Of a DNA stretch of 64,000 nt, positions 40,406 through 49,605 are shown in pieces. The notes beneath the pieces were generated by a model. The model made no database searches, was not told where the DNA came from, and saw nothing but the letters and a program-made list of their open reading frames with translations. Each line of letters begins with the position of its first letter. Position 1 is the stretch's first letter. The position numbers were made by a program, and so were the translations under genes. Source of the DNA: Nitrososphaerales archaeon (GTDB taxonomy: Archaea; Thermoproteota; Nitrososphaeria; Nitrososphaerales; Gagatemarchaeaceae); the NCBI GenBank assembly GCA_014874415.1, contig JACWAI010000099.1, positions 1-64,000 on the forward strand, in the 5' to 3' direction.

Positions 40406-40942
40406 ATGCGGGTCGGTCTTTTTGTGGGCCGCTTCCAGCCTTTCCACCTCGGCCACCTCGGGGCAGTAAAGTACGCGCTCAAGCAGGTCGACTACCTCTA
40501 TGTCGTAGTAGGATCCGCCCAGAGGAGCCATGAGAGGGACAATCCATTCACCGCGTCTGAACGCATCATGATGATCAAGAGCGCCCTGGACGGGAACGGC
40601 GTCGACCCTTCGAAGTGGATGGCCATCCCCATCGCCGACGCTGACTCCCATTCCCTCTGGGTGTCGACGGTCGAGTCAATGGTGCCGAAGTTCGACGTTG
40701 TCTTCACAAACGACGCCCTGACGTTTCTCCTGTTCAATGAGGAAGGGATCCAGGCCAAGGCGGTCCCCTACCTTGACAGAAGCAGATACTCGGCGACAAA
40801 CGTGCGCGATAGGATACTGGAGAGGAAGGACTGGGAGAGCCTCGTCCCGCCCCAGGTCGCGAAGCTGGTGAAGAAGTTCGGGGGGGTGGAGAGGGTGAGA
40901 GCCCTTATGCGCAAGGATCTGAGAGGTGGGGAGCATGGATAG
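40406..40942 (+). CDS. nadM: nicotinamide-nucleotide adenylyltransferase
   Basis: Makes NAD from NMN and ATP. In 178 residues: VGLFVGRFQPFHLGHLGAVK contains the HxGH motif at residues 16-19, and NPFTASERIMMIK and SRYSATNVRDRI (ISST-like site) are the archaeal NMNAT signatures. Its stop overlaps the aminotransferase start by 8 bases. Confidence 0.93.
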   Translation: MRVGLFVGRFQPFHLGHLGAVKYALKQVDYLYVVVGSAQRSHERDNPFTASERIMMIKSALDGNGVDPSKWMAIPIADADSHSLWVSTVESMVPKFDVVFTNDALTFLLFNEEGIQAKAVPYLDRSRYSATNVRDRILERKDWESLVPPQVAKLVKKFGGVERVRALMRKDLRGGEHG

Positions 40943-42032
40943 CCGTCAGCAGCTCATCATGCTTCCTGGGCCGACAAACGTCTCAGATAGGGTGATGCGG
41001 GCGATGCTTGGCCCGATAATCAACCATCGCGGGGACGCATTCAGGGAGCTATACAAGGGGGTGCTCGAGAAGACGAGGCGCCTGTTCCAGACCGAAGGCG
41101 AGGTGGTGGTCCTCTCCTCCTCCGGGACCGGAGGGGTCGAGGCGGCCGTGTGGAACATCATCAGGCCCGGAGACGTCGCAGTCGTCCCCGTCTTCGGCGA
41201 GTTCAGCACGCGGCTCGCAGAGACCGTCGAGATGGCCGGGGGAAGGGCCGTCAGGGTAAGCTCCGATTTCGGAAAGGTCCCGGCCTTCGACCAGCTGAAG
41301 GCGGCCATGGAGGCGCAGGGGAGCTTCAAGGCGCTTTTCCTGGTGCACAACGAGACAAGCACCGGGGTGGCCGCACCCTACGTGGAGGAGGCTGCGAAGC
41401 TGGCTAGGGAGCACGGGGCGTTCGCTGTCATAGACGCGATCTCGAGTCTCGGGGGGTACGCGATCCCAGTCGACAGGTGGGGGGTAGACGTGTGCATCAC
41501 GGGGAGCCAAAAGTGCGTAGCCGCCCCGCCAGGGCTGGCCCTGCTTTCAGTGAGCCAGAGGGCCGTGGAGTTCATGAAGAAGTCCCCTCCGAAGACGAGG
41601 TACTTCGAGCTGCCCAGATACCTGGAGTACGGGGCCAAAGGGGAGACGCCTTTCACCCCGGCTTTGCCTCTTTACTATGCTCTGGATGAGGCGTTGGAAG
41701 AGCTGCTAGAAGAGGGCCTGTCGAAGAGGGTCGAAAGGCACGACAGGATGTCCGCCCTCATCTACGAGGGCCTGGCAGGCCAGGGGCTGAAGGCTGTGGC
41801 CGAGAAGTCAGTCCGGTCGAAGACAGTGATCGCCTCGTTCTATCCCGCGGGCGTGGACGACGCCAAGTTCAGGAAGGCCCTGGCGCATGAAAGGGGGGTG
41901 GTCATTGCGGGGGGGTTCGGTCCATTCGCCGGGAAGGTGTTCAGGGTTGGGTGCATGGGGCAGATCAACGAGGAGATGGTGGAGACTACCCTGAAGGCCA
42001 TCGGCGAGACCATGGCCAACTTTCCCCATTGA
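40935..42032 (+). CDS. class V aminotransferase (alanine-glyoxylate/serine-pyruvate type)
   Basis: PLP enzyme of the AGXT family, 365 residues from ATG 40935. MLPGPTNVSDRVM and INHRGDAFR are the N-terminal signatures, SSSGTGGVEAAVWN binds the cofactor phosphate, AVIDAISSLGGY gives the Asp and CITGSQKCVAAPPG the PLP Lys. An earlier GTG (40926) is possible. It may use alanine or serine with glyoxylate or pyruvate; the true substrate is open. Overlaps nadM by 8 bases, so it is co-expressed with it. Confidence 0.88.
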   Translation: MDSRQQLIMLPGPTNVSDRVMRAMLGPIINHRGDAFRELYKGVLEKTRRLFQTEGEVVVLSSSGTGGVEAAVWNIIRPGDVAVVPVFGEFSTRLAETVEMAGGRAVRVSSDFGKVPAFDQLKAAMEAQGSFKALFLVHNETSTGVAAPYVEEAAKLAREHGAFAVIDAISSLGGYAIPVDRWGVDVCITGSQKCVAAPPGLALLSVSQRAVEFMKKSPPKTRYFELPRYLEYGAKGETPFTPALPLYYALDEALEELLEEGLSKRVERHDRMSALIYEGLAGQGLKAVAEKSVRSKTVIASFYPAGVDDAKFRKALAHERGVVIAGGFGPFAGKVFRVGCMGQINEEMVETTLKAIGETMANFPH

Positions 42033-42069
42033 AAGCCTATTAACCCAACCCGGAGGCTGGTCGGTTCCG

Positions 42070-42864
42070 TTGGCTTTCGAGAAAGGGACGCTGATATTCG
42101 CGAACTACACTGCCAGGGTCAAAGATACCGAGGAGGGGATAGAGTCGACCGTCGAGGATGAGGCCAAGAAGCTCAAGATATACGAAGAGTCGAGGAAGTA
42201 TGAGCCAAGGCTCGTCGCCGTGGGGGAAGGGTGGCTGATAGCGGGGCTAGACGCCGAGGTCGCAAAGCTCTCGGTCGGCGAAAAGAAGGAGATCGAGCTC
42301 CCCCCAGAGAAGGCCTTCGGCGTGAGGGACCCCACCCAGCTCCGCATGATTCCGCTTAGGAAGTTCGGAGAAAGGGAGCACGAGCTTTCGGTGGGGGACT
42401 CGGTCGAGATAGACAACCGCGTCGGGATAGTGAGGTTCGTCGGATCCGGAAGGGCGCAGATGGACTTCAACCACAGGCTCGCCGGCAAGTCCATAGTCTA
42501 TGACTTCCAGGTCCTGAAAACAGTCGATACCGATGACGACAAGGTGAGAGCGCTGGTCGACAGGAGGCTCGCCGGGGAGGGGACGAAAACTACGTTCGAG
42601 CTTGCCGATGGCGCGCTCACGGTGACAATCCCCGAGGACCTGTTTCTGGTCGAGGGGCTTCAGATAATCAAGAGGGGCATAGCCAACGACGTTTTCAAGT
42701 TCGTCCCCAGCCTGAGGGCTCTGACTTTCGTCGAGAGGTTCAACAATCAGAAGCCTCAACCGAAGAAAGAAGATGCAAAACCGGAGGAGCCGAAGCCAGA
42801 GCTGAAAGAACAGGCTACGAAGCCGAGGCGGAAGAAGGCTGAAGCAGCCCCCCGGGCCGCCTAG
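42070..42864 (+). CDS. FKBP-type peptidyl-prolyl isomerase, long archaeal form
   Basis: 264 residues from TTG 42070. The FKBP core with IF (insert-in-flap) type arrangement: FANYTARVKDTEEGIEST, LIAGLDAEVAKLSVGEKKEI, PEKAFGVRDP, then NHRLAGKSIVYDFQVL, as in SlyD-like archaeal proteins. An additional about 70-residue domain and a Lys/Pro/Glu-rich tail (KPQPKKEDAKPEEPKPELKE) follow. A folding helper in the cytosol, probably ribosome- or client-associated. Overlaps the convergent egsA gene by 4 bases. Confidence 0.9.
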   Translation: MAFEKGTLIFANYTARVKDTEEGIESTVEDEAKKLKIYEESRKYEPRLVAVGEGWLIAGLDAEVAKLSVGEKKEIELPPEKAFGVRDPTQLRMIPLRKFGEREHELSVGDSVEIDNRVGIVRFVGSGRAQMDFNHRLAGKSIVYDFQVLKTVDTDDDKVRALVDRRLAGEGTKTTFELADGALTVTIPEDLFLVEGLQIIKRGIANDVFKFVPSLRALTFVERFNNQKPQPKKEDAKPEEPKPELKEQATKPRRKKAEAAPRAA

Positions 42865-43901
42865 ATCACGCCCGTAGACTTCGCGAGGGCGGCCGCTGTC
42901 GCCCGCGTGAGCTTCCTCCTCGAAAGGATGGTGTACCTGTCAGGGCGTATCGAGCTTGCCTTCACAAGCGACTCGACCACCATCGAGTCGTCCACCCCGA
43001 TCTGAGACGCTCCTGTCGGCGCTCCCACGTTCTTCAGCGCCGACCTGACCCGCTTCCAGTCTAGGCCGTGAAGTTTCGCCATCATGATGGTCCCCAGGCC
43101 GCACTTCTCGCCGTGCAGCCCCGATTCCGGGGCGAGCATGTCGAGGTAATGGCTGAAGAGGTGCTCTGATCCCGAGCAAGGGCGGGAGCTCCCCGCAATC
43201 CCGGCCGCGACCCCCGTGCTGATCAGCGCTTCCACCAGGTCCCTGACGCTGTCCTTCCCGAACCTGCCCAGCGTCTTGGACCTATCCAACACGGCGTTGG
43301 CGCTCATCAGGGCCAAGCTGGCGGAATAGCTTCCATAGTACTCCCCTGTGACCCTGTGGGCAAGCTCCCAGTCTTTCACCGCGGTGAGTTTTGAAACTAG
43401 GTCCCCGCACCCCGAAGCGAGCAGCCGCCTCGGCGCCGACGCAATCACGTCTATGTCTGCAAGTATCCCCACCGGTGGCTTCGCCATTACAGAGTAGGGC
43501 CTGTCCAGGCCCTTCAGCGAAGCGAATGGGCTAGAGATACCGTCGTGAGATGCGCTGGTGGGGACAGAGAAGAAGGGGAGGTGCATCCTGAACGCTGCGA
43601 GCTTCCCCACGTCGACGCTCTTCCCGCCTCCCACCCCAATTATGCTCCCTGAGCCCGAGGAAGCGGCGATCACTCTGTCGACGTTCCCTGTGTCGGCAGC
43701 CGTGACCTCGACCCAGATGGGCTCGGCATGGAGAGCCGCCTCCACGGCCCTCTTCACTTTCGAAGTGACGTTCGAGCCCGCGGCAATGACCACCCTTCTG
43801 TCCCCAGTGGATTCTTCGACGAAGTCCCCCAGTTTGGAGATGACCCCGCTCCCGATCAACACCTTTGTCGGGAGCTCCATCAGGTGATAGCCAGGATCCA
43901 C
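42861..43901 (-). CDS. egsA: sn-glycerol-1-phosphate dehydrogenase
   Basis: Makes the G1P backbone of archaeal membrane lipids. In 346 residues: IIGVGGGKSVDVGKLAAF (nucleotide-binding), VPTSASHDGISSP, SGCGDLVSKLTAVKDWELAH with the metal-binding Asp, then CSGSEHLFSHYLD and GLHGEKCGLG with metal-binding His residues. Complete and typical. Minus-strand TATA box CCTTAAATC at 43924-43932, 23 bases upstream, back to back with psmB2. Confidence 0.93.
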   Translation of the reverse strand: MDPGYHLMELPTKVLIGSGVISKLGDFVEESTGDRRVVIAAGSNVTSKVKRAVEAALHAEPIWVEVTAADTGNVDRVIAASSGSGSIIGVGGGKSVDVGKLAAFRMHLPFFSVPTSASHDGISSPFASLKGLDRPYSVMAKPPVGILADIDVIASAPRRLLASGCGDLVSKLTAVKDWELAHRVTGEYYGSYSASLALMSANAVLDRSKTLGRFGKDSVRDLVEALISTGVAAGIAGSSRPCSGSEHLFSHYLDMLAPESGLHGEKCGLGTIMMAKLHGLDWKRVRSALKNVGAPTGASQIGVDDSMVVESLVKASSIRPDRYTILSRRKLTRATAAALAKSTGVI

Positions 43902-43978
43902 GATGCCCGAGCTTCCCGCTTGTGATTTAAGGACGATTCGACCTGCCCGGAGGCGATCCGCCCGCCGACCCTTGGAAA

Positions 43979-43989
43979 GATTAAATAAG
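43979..43989 (+). promoter_or_regulatory. TATA box of the active proteasome beta gene
   Basis: GATTAAATAAG, 39-49 bases before GTG 44028. The minus-strand box of egsA lies just to the left at 43924-43932. Confidence 0.45.
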
Positions 43990-44027
43990 CAACAGGAGCG
44001 CAGGATTTTTGTCCGTTCTGAAGGCTT

Positions 44028-44708
44028 GTGAATCCAATGTCGAGAGACTTCAATTCAGTGGGGGGGAAGACGGTGGGCTCTGCCGTCTACCATGGCACCA
44101 CGACCGTCGGGCTGGTGTGCTCGGACGGCGTCGTCCTGGCCACTGACACGAGGGTCACGGCGGGTGGCTTCATCGCCCACAAGAGAGGAAAGAAGCTCCT
44201 CAGGATCGACAGCAACATCGCCATGACAATCTCCGGGGGGGTGGCGGACGCCCAGAACGTGGTCGACACGCTGAAGTATTACACGAACCTCTACAGGATG
44301 GAGAGAAGCAGGCCGATGCCTGTGAAGGCCGCGGCCCAGGTAGTCTCGAACATGCTCTTCGCTTCCAGGCTCTACCCGTTCATCGCTGACGTCCTGGTGG
44401 GAGGGGTGGACACTTCTGGCGGGTCCCTCTTCAACGTGGACTTCTTCGGGTCGATAAACAAGGAGAAGATGATCGCGACAGGGAGCGGGTCCCCGGTGGC
44501 CTACGGCATTCTAGAAGCCGAGTTCAAGGAAGGGGCGCCCGCGGCCAAGACCTATCCGCTGGCCGCCAAGGCGATCATAGCGGCGACGAGGCGCAACGTG
44601 GCCACGGGGGACCACTTCGACGTGGCGATCCTTGACAAGGACGGGTTCAGGGAGATCCCAGAGCAGGAGAAGGACAAGCTCCTCGCTCAGTTTACAACTG
44701 AAAATTAG
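44028..44708 (+). CDS. psmB: proteasome beta subunit with catalytic Thr1
   Basis: 226 residues. A propeptide of about 22 ends at HG, followed by TTTVGLVCSDGVVLATDTRV: Thr1, Asp17 and, further on, HKRGKKLLRID with Lys33 form the catalytic set. Unlike the copy at 38.6 kb it should be processed and active. ATG 44037 is the alternative start to GTG 44028. Two bases after the stop the aCPSF1 gene starts, so they are in one operon. Confidence 0.93.
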   Translation: MNPMSRDFNSVGGKTVGSAVYHGTTTVGLVCSDGVVLATDTRVTAGGFIAHKRGKKLLRIDSNIAMTISGGVADAQNVVDTLKYYTNLYRMERSRPMPVKAAAQVVSNMLFASRLYPFIADVLVGGVDTSGGSLFNVDFFGSINKEKMIATGSGSPVAYGILEAEFKEGAPAAKTYPLAAKAIIAATRRNVATGDHFDVAILDKDGFREIPEQEKDKLLAQFTTEN

Positions 44709-44710
44709 TC

Positions 44711-46624
44711 TTGGAACAGAAAGCGAACGGCGCGAGCCTGATGGGCGCCATCCTGAACAATATCCCAGCGGAAGCTCAGATAACCAGGATAGAGTATGAA
44801 GGGCCGAGGATCGCGCTCTACACCAAGAACCCGGCCTTCCTCCACAAAAACAGCTACGTGATCTCCGAGATTGTAAATTCGCTCAAGAAGCGCGTCGTCA
44901 CGCGGACTGAGAAATCCATAAGGAAACAGGAGAGCGAGGCGAGGCAGGCCCTGGACAAACTATTCCCCCCCGAGGCAGGGGTCTCGAACTACTTCTTCGA
45001 CGACGCCCTCGGCGAGATAACGGTGGAGGCCGAAAACCCGAGGATGCTCTCGCAGGAAGCGGGCTTCGACATCGGCGCTGCCATGGACCAGACGGGGTGG
45101 AAGGTCAGGGTGAGGAAGGCACCCCACATCAAGTCGACGGCCATCCAGAACGTCTACTACGCGCTGAAGACAGGGAGCGAGGCCAGGGAGAAGTTCCTCC
45201 GGGAGCTAGGGGAGGCAATATTCAGACCCCGGATAGCGGCCGAGGAACACGTGACCATCAAGACGCTCGGTTCTTTCCAGGAGGTGGGAAGGTCGTGCAT
45301 ACTGGTCGAGACGGCCGAGAGCAAGGTGATGCTCGACTGCGGGATCCATCCCGGGTCGAGGAACACCTGGGACGCATACCCGCGGCTAGACTGGGCTGAC
45401 GTGTCTCCGAGGGACATAGACGCGATCGTGATCAGCCACTCCCACCTGGACCACATGGGCTTCCTCCCTGCCATGTACAAGTACGGCTACGACGGGCCCG
45501 TCTACTGCACCGAGCCGACGCTCCCCCTGATGACGCTCCTGCAGAACGACTTCGTCAAGATCGCACAGATAGAGGGAGGCAGGCTCATCTACGACCAGAA
45601 GGACATCCGCGACGTCATCCAGCACGCCATAACCCTCCCCTACGGGATGGTCACCGACATCTCCCCTGACATCAAGCTCGTGTTCAACAACGCGGGGCAC
45701 ATACTCGGCTCGGCCACGGTCCACCTCCACATAGGGGAAGGGGCCCACAACATAGTCTACACCGGGGACTACAAGTACGGCAGAACCCAGCTCTTCGACT
45801 CGGCCACCTGGAACTACCCCCGGGTCGAGACGCTGATCACGGAGAGCACCTACGGGGCGAAGGAGGACATCATGCCAGTGAGGGAGGAGGTGGAGATGAA
45901 CTTCGTCAACGCCATCAACGGCACCCTGAAGAACGGCGGGAAGGTGCTCATCCCCATCCCCGCTGTGGGGAGGGCCCAGGAGATTCTGCTCGTCATCGAC
46001 CAGTACATGAGGAACAAGGTGCTCGTGGAGGCGCCTGTCTTCACCGAGGGGATGATATCGGAAGCCACGGCCATCCATGTCTCCTATGCCGACTATCTCT
46101 CCAGAGAACTGAGGAGCAAGATCCTCGACGAGGGGGTCAACCCGTTCAAGTCAGAATACTTCACAGAGGTAGAGCACCCGACGGACAGGGAGGAGGCCTA
46201 CAGGGAGGGGCCGGCCATAATCATGGCCACTTCGGGGATGCTCGAAGGGGGGCCGGTCCTTGACTACTTCGAGCACCTGGCCCCGTCGGATAAGAACAAG
46301 ATACTCTTCGTCTCCTACCAGGTCCAGGGGACCATAGGGAGGCGAGTGCTGGATGGAGGGAGCCAGGCCAGCCTCATGGACACGAACGGCAAGATCAAGA
46401 TAGTCGACGTCAGGGCCTCGGTCCAGAAGATCGAGGGGTTCAGCGGCCACAGCGACTACAACCAGATCATACGCTTCGTTGGCAAGGTCCGGCCCAAGCT
46501 GCAGCTCGTGCTTGTCAACCACGGGGAGAAGCGCAAGACCGAGAACCTGGCCTATTCGATTCAGAGGATCTATCGCATCCCAGCGATCCACCCCGCGGTC
46601 CAAGAGGCAATCCGCGTATACTAG
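44711..46624 (+). CDS. aCPSF1/FttA, KH-domain beta-CASP ribonuclease and transcription terminator
   Basis: Archaeal transcription-termination nuclease. 637 residues from TTG 44711: two KH domains (about 20-150), the metallo-beta-lactamase core with ISHSHLDHMG (HxHxDH at 243-248) and NAGHILGSATVH, the beta-CASP domain (IPAVGRAQEILLVID and MATSGMLEGG), and the returning MBL part with VQKIEGFSGHSDYNQI and VNHGEKRKTENLA. All catalytic motifs are present. Short spacing to psmB suggests one transcript. Confidence 0.95.
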   Translation: MEQKANGASLMGAILNNIPAEAQITRIEYEGPRIALYTKNPAFLHKNSYVISEIVNSLKKRVVTRTEKSIRKQESEARQALDKLFPPEAGVSNYFFDDALGEITVEAENPRMLSQEAGFDIGAAMDQTGWKVRVRKAPHIKSTAIQNVYYALKTGSEAREKFLRELGEAIFRPRIAAEEHVTIKTLGSFQEVGRSCILVETAESKVMLDCGIHPGSRNTWDAYPRLDWADVSPRDIDAIVISHSHLDHMGFLPAMYKYGYDGPVYCTEPTLPLMTLLQNDFVKIAQIEGGRLIYDQKDIRDVIQHAITLPYGMVTDISPDIKLVFNNAGHILGSATVHLHIGEGAHNIVYTGDYKYGRTQLFDSATWNYPRVETLITESTYGAKEDIMPVREEVEMNFVNAINGTLKNGGKVLIPIPAVGRAQEILLVIDQYMRNKVLVEAPVFTEGMISEATAIHVSYADYLSRELRSKILDEGVNPFKSEYFTEVEHPTDREEAYREGPAIIMATSGMLEGGPVLDYFEHLAPSDKNKILFVSYQVQGTIGRRVLDGGSQASLMDTNGKIKIVDVRASVQKIEGFSGHSDYNQIIRFVGKVRPKLQLVLVNHGEKRKTENLAYSIQRIYRIPAIHPAVQEAIRVY

Positions 46625-46701
46625 CTGCGGGCGTACTATCTGAATGAGGCGAGGGACCCACTCGAGATACAGCTCGCAGACGTAGTTAGCAGATACCTTA
46701 A

Positions 46702-47592
46702 ATGAAGAAGAAGATTGATGATACCAGTGTGGAATCAGGCATGAAGCTCACACCCGAAAGCGCGTACGGAGGTCCCACCCTGGACGGGGTGTTTCCGTCC
46801 CTATTCTCAAAATCCTGCCCCGTCGCCGAAGGAGGATCTCCGTTGATAATGGTTGCCTCGCTCTTGCGCTTTCATTCCACGGATGCGGCTATGCTTCTTG
46901 TGGACGGAAAGGAGCCAATGCGCGTGCAAGGCAGGTTTGCGTTTGTCTGAGGGTACTCGATACTCAAATCGCTTTTCACCTGCCCTCCCGACGAAAGCTA
47001 CAAGCAGATGTTCGAGCCCTGCAGCAGAAGCACAATTCTAATGCCCTCCCTTGAATCCAACCAAAGCATACGCGACCTGCTCTTACTCTTCCAAGGAGAA
47101 AGGTTCGGTTTTGCGGCGGTAACACGGAAGGACATGTTCAGCATGGCCGAGCTCTATGATGTGCTCGGCCTCTTCAAAGAAGGTAGACTGAAGACAGAAC
47201 TCCGCGTGGCGGACGTAGCAACGATGCCGATATCCGTTACTCGGGACGCTACCATCAGGGATTCCATAAGCCTGATGCTCGAACGCAGAGTAAGGAGGCT
47301 CTTCATCCAGGGAACCGGCTCCTTTGTCTCCGACAGGGAGATTATCAGTTACCTTTTCAGCCCGCGAAAGCTGCAGGAAACAAAAGACAATCAGGCCACT
47401 ATGCTCTCAGGAAAAGTGATAGAGGCTAGGCCCGTGGAGGCGCTGCGCATCGAGGCCGATCTGCCCCTGGCGGAGGCTGCGCAGCTCGTTACGCAGACCC
47501 AGGGGGGAACGCTGACTTGCAGGAACGGAATCGCTTCAACCTGGGACATCATAATGAAGCCTTTCGCCTCTGGCGACCTGAGCCTCGGCTAG
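46702..47592 (+). pseudogene. CBS-domain protein gene interrupted by an in-frame TGA
   Basis: One reading frame from ATG 46702 (or 46741) runs to TAG 47592 with a single TGA at 46948-46950. Before it, LIMVASLLRFHSTDAAMLLV and EPMRVQGRFAFV; after it, GYSILKSLFTCPPDESYKQM, NQSIRDLLLLF, RFGFAAVTRKD and SVTRDATIRDSISLMLERRV: together the repeating pattern of CBS domains, which sense adenylates. Because the sequence continues seamlessly in one frame over the stop, a point mutation (for instance TCA to TGA) is the simple explanation. The part from ATG 47008 would be a shorter surviving protein of 194 residues. AT-richer than the neighbours. Confidence 0.65.
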
Positions 47593-47643
47593 TGGAATGC
47601 AAGAGCAGCAACGCATCCCACGCCGCTTTGATTCGGGTCTGGT

Positions 47644-47940
47644 CTACTGAAGCCCGCGCCAGATCTTCACGCCTGGCGGCGTGATGACGACCCTCTCGTC
47701 TCCGAGCCTCGCTATGTCGCCGCCCACCGAGGTGGCGAACTCGTAGAGCTGCTCGACAGACGACTTCAGCTCCTCCAGGCTCTTCTGGGCAAGGGGTGTT
47801 ACCTTCAGTATGACTATGGTCTTGTTGGTTACGTCCTCCTGGATCTTCGGTATGTCTTCGATGCTGCGGAGGGCGAGGGCCTTCAGAAGTATCTCCTTGC
47901 TCTTCCCCTCCATCTTCCTTTCCTGCATCACTCCAGACAT
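47644..47940 (-). CDS. sepF: SepF-like cell-division protein
   Basis: FtsZ-anchoring protein in archaea with FtsZ-based division. From ATG 47940, 98 residues: KALALRSIEDIPKIQEDVTN, IVILKVTPLAQKSLEELKSS and DIARLGDERVVITPPGVKIW match the SepF fold. A longer frame to 47997 would start upstream of the TATA box CTTAATAATAAC (minus strand, 47968-47979), so I prefer the shorter start. The amphipathic N-terminus (MSGVMQERKMEGKSKE) may contact the membrane. Confidence 0.88.
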   Translation of the reverse strand: MSGVMQERKMEGKSKEILLKALALRSIEDIPKIQEDVTNKTIVILKVTPLAQKSLEELKSSVEQLYEFATSVGGDIARLGDERVVITPPGVKIWRGLQ

Positions 47941-48109
47941 TTCTTTGTTGTCTCTCCTTTTGCTCCGGTTATTATTAAGCGTAGGGCGGCTCTGCAATTC
48001 TATGATAGGTATGAATTAGTTAGACCGAGTTGTAGAGAATAGTTCAGACAGGACGAATTTCGTTCTCAGCATATAAGGGGAGGGATCGGCGAAAGTAATG
48101 TTGGGTCGC

Positions 48110-48589
48110 TCACAGGGCCTTGTGCAGGTTCCAGTACCTGTCCCCCACATGGTGGAGGTTCTTCACGCATCCCCCCTTCGTCATGCCCTGCGCCTCCGAG
48201 CTTGCCACGAGGGATGGGCCGACGGCCACTGCCCTCCCCTTCTTCTCCTCTCTGACGACGACCATCCTTCCCGCGGGACCCCATTCGTCGAGCTTCCTGA
48301 TGCCGGGACGCATGACGTCCGCCCCGTTGAGCAGGAACCTTATCGCGCCCTCATCTACAACCGCCTGGGGAAAAAGTGCCAGTGTCTCCTGCGATCCAAG
48401 ATACGGGAAGAAGTCATCCCCCGCCTTGACGAACTCGTAGCCGTCGAGGCCCACGAACACCGCCCCCTCTTCCGGCTCGGCGCACTGGGCCTGGGCTGAC
48501 TTCGGCATCCTGAGAGAAAGGCCCAGGGAGGATTCGATCTTCGAAATCATCTCGGCCGAATCGCGCCGGGACAGGACCCACTTCTTCAA
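48110..48589 (-). CDS. PUA-domain RNA-binding protein
   Basis: 159 residues, an MCT-1/archaeal PUA type. N-terminal domain with KKWVLSRRDSAEMISKIES; the C-terminal PUA domain includes DEGAIRFLLNGADVMRPGI and GRAVAVGPSLVASSE. In eukaryotes relatives act in translation reinitiation; this archaeal protein probably binds ribosomal or tRNA. Divergent from the Sm-like gene with a shared TATA region at 48611-48620. Confidence 0.82.
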   Translation of the reverse strand: MKKWVLSRRDSAEMISKIESSLGLSLRMPKSAQAQCAEPEEGAVFVGLDGYEFVKAGDDFFPYLGSQETLALFPQAVVDEGAIRFLLNGADVMRPGIRKLDEWGPAGRMVVVREEKKGRAVAVGPSLVASSEAQGMTKGGCVKNLHHVGDRYWNLHKAL

Positions 48590-48610
48590 CTAGTCCGACG
48601 GGCACCACTG

Positions 48611-48620
48611 CTTAAATAAA
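48611..48620. promoter_or_regulatory. TATA box shared by divergent PUA and Sm-like genes
   Basis: CTTAAATAAA lies 22 bases from the minus start (48589) and 32 bases from the plus start (48652). Confidence 0.45.
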
Positions 48621-48651
48621 TGAATCCGAGAGCCCGGTTCAAGGGACAGAT

Positions 48652-48882
48652 TTGTCGGTAGACATGGCGGTCAAGGTGCTCGACGAGAGCGTCGGCAAGG
48701 TCGTTCTGATCAAACTGAAGGGGGGGAAGATAATCAGGGGGAACCTTCAGGGCTTCGACCAGCACATGAACCTCTCACTCGAGAAGGCGGAGGAGGTAGC
48801 AGAGGACGGGCAGTCGACTTCCCTCGGGACTCTGATCGTCAGGGGAGACAACATCATCATGATATCCCCGCCCCCCAGCTAG
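48652..48882 (+). CDS. Sm-like archaeal RNA-binding protein (LSm)
   Basis: 76 residues, forms a heptameric ring that binds U-rich RNA. VGKVVLIKLKGGKIIRGNLQG is Sm1 and GTLIVRGDNIIMISP is Sm2, both complete with the RG(D/N) loop. Starts at TTG 48652. Confidence 0.95.
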   Translation: MSVDMAVKVLDESVGKVVLIKLKGGKIIRGNLQGFDQHMNLSLEKAEEVAEDGQSTSLGTLIVRGDNIIMISPPPS

Positions 48883-48942
48883 AGGCCGCGAAATTCTACT
48901 TTTATACCGAAGCCGCCTGAGCACAGGCAAGGAATCAGCTGC

Positions 48943-49605
48943 ATGGTCGATATTCTGACCGCCGTCGTCGCCGGAGTAGTGGGTCTCGGCCTCGGGGGTG
49001 TGGTCACCAGGTACGTCTTCTACCCGCGGGCAAAGCAGGAGACCGTGGTCGTCACCAGGCCGGAGCCGGGAACCGGGCCGACCGAGTCGACCGTCACCAG
49101 CGCCGACCTTGAGCGCTCGAGGAGGGACATGCGCACGATCATGGTCGAAAGGGACCTGCTTTCGTCCGCGATGATGAAGCTCTACGAGGCGGAGACAGAG
49201 GGGAGGATAACCCGCGAAGAGAGGGAGACGATCTCGAAGCGGTACAGCGACCAGATCAAGGAACTTCAGTCGAAGCTGAAGGACGTCGAGCTCGTCGTCG
49301 AGGTCGGGGAGCTCGAAGGGCTGAGGAAGGACCTGGTCTCGCTCTTCGAGGGGAAGATACAAAACATCGAAGCCAGGCTCGAGGTAGCGAGGCAGAGGCT
49401 CGGCCCGGCGGCCCCGCAACAGGTCAAGAAGGAAGGCCCCCCGAGGGTAGAAAGGGGGACCGAGCTCGAGAAGGTGGTCGAGAAGCGTTCGAAGCCCGAG
49501 ATGACGGAAGCTGAGCGCAGGCGGAAGGAGATAATGGACGACGTCATGGGGGAGCTCGCCCGCCTCGAGCAGATCGACATAGAGAAGAAGCAGCAGGAAA
49601 ACTGA
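48943..49605 (+). CDS. membrane-anchored coiled-coil protein
   Basis: 220 residues. One N-terminal membrane helix (DILTAVVAGVVGLGLGGVVT), then after a short linker a highly charged helical region (SKRYSDQIKELQSKLKDVEL and KEIMDDVMGELARLEQIDIE) with heptad-like spacing. No enzymatic motif. Function unknown; the C-terminal part could tether a cytosolic partner to the membrane. TATA box CTTTTATACC at 48899-48908. Its stop is directly followed by rpiA. Confidence 0.6.
   Translation: MVDILTAVVAGVVGLGLGGVVTRYVFYPRAKQETVVVTRPEPGTGPTESTVTSADLERSRRDMRTIMVERDLLSSAMMKLYEAETEGRITREERETISKRYSDQIKELQSKLKDVELVVEVGELEGLRKDLVSLFEGKIQNIEARLEVARQRLGPAAPQQVKKEGPPRVERGTELEKVVEKRSKPEMTEAERRRKEIMDDVMGELARLEQIDIEKKQQEN

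Noticed and set aside
46625-46701. A short frame after aCPSF1 that reads like protein (AYYLNEARDPLEIQLADVV)
   Set aside because: No start codon in frame, only about 26 codons, and an AT-rich promoter-like end (CCTTAAATG) follows; probably intergenic.
46948-46950. TGA as a selenocysteine codon in the CBS gene
   Set aside because: CBS domains are not selenoproteins, no SECIS-like element is evident nearby, and Sec use is restricted to a few archaeal groups; nonsense mutation is simpler.
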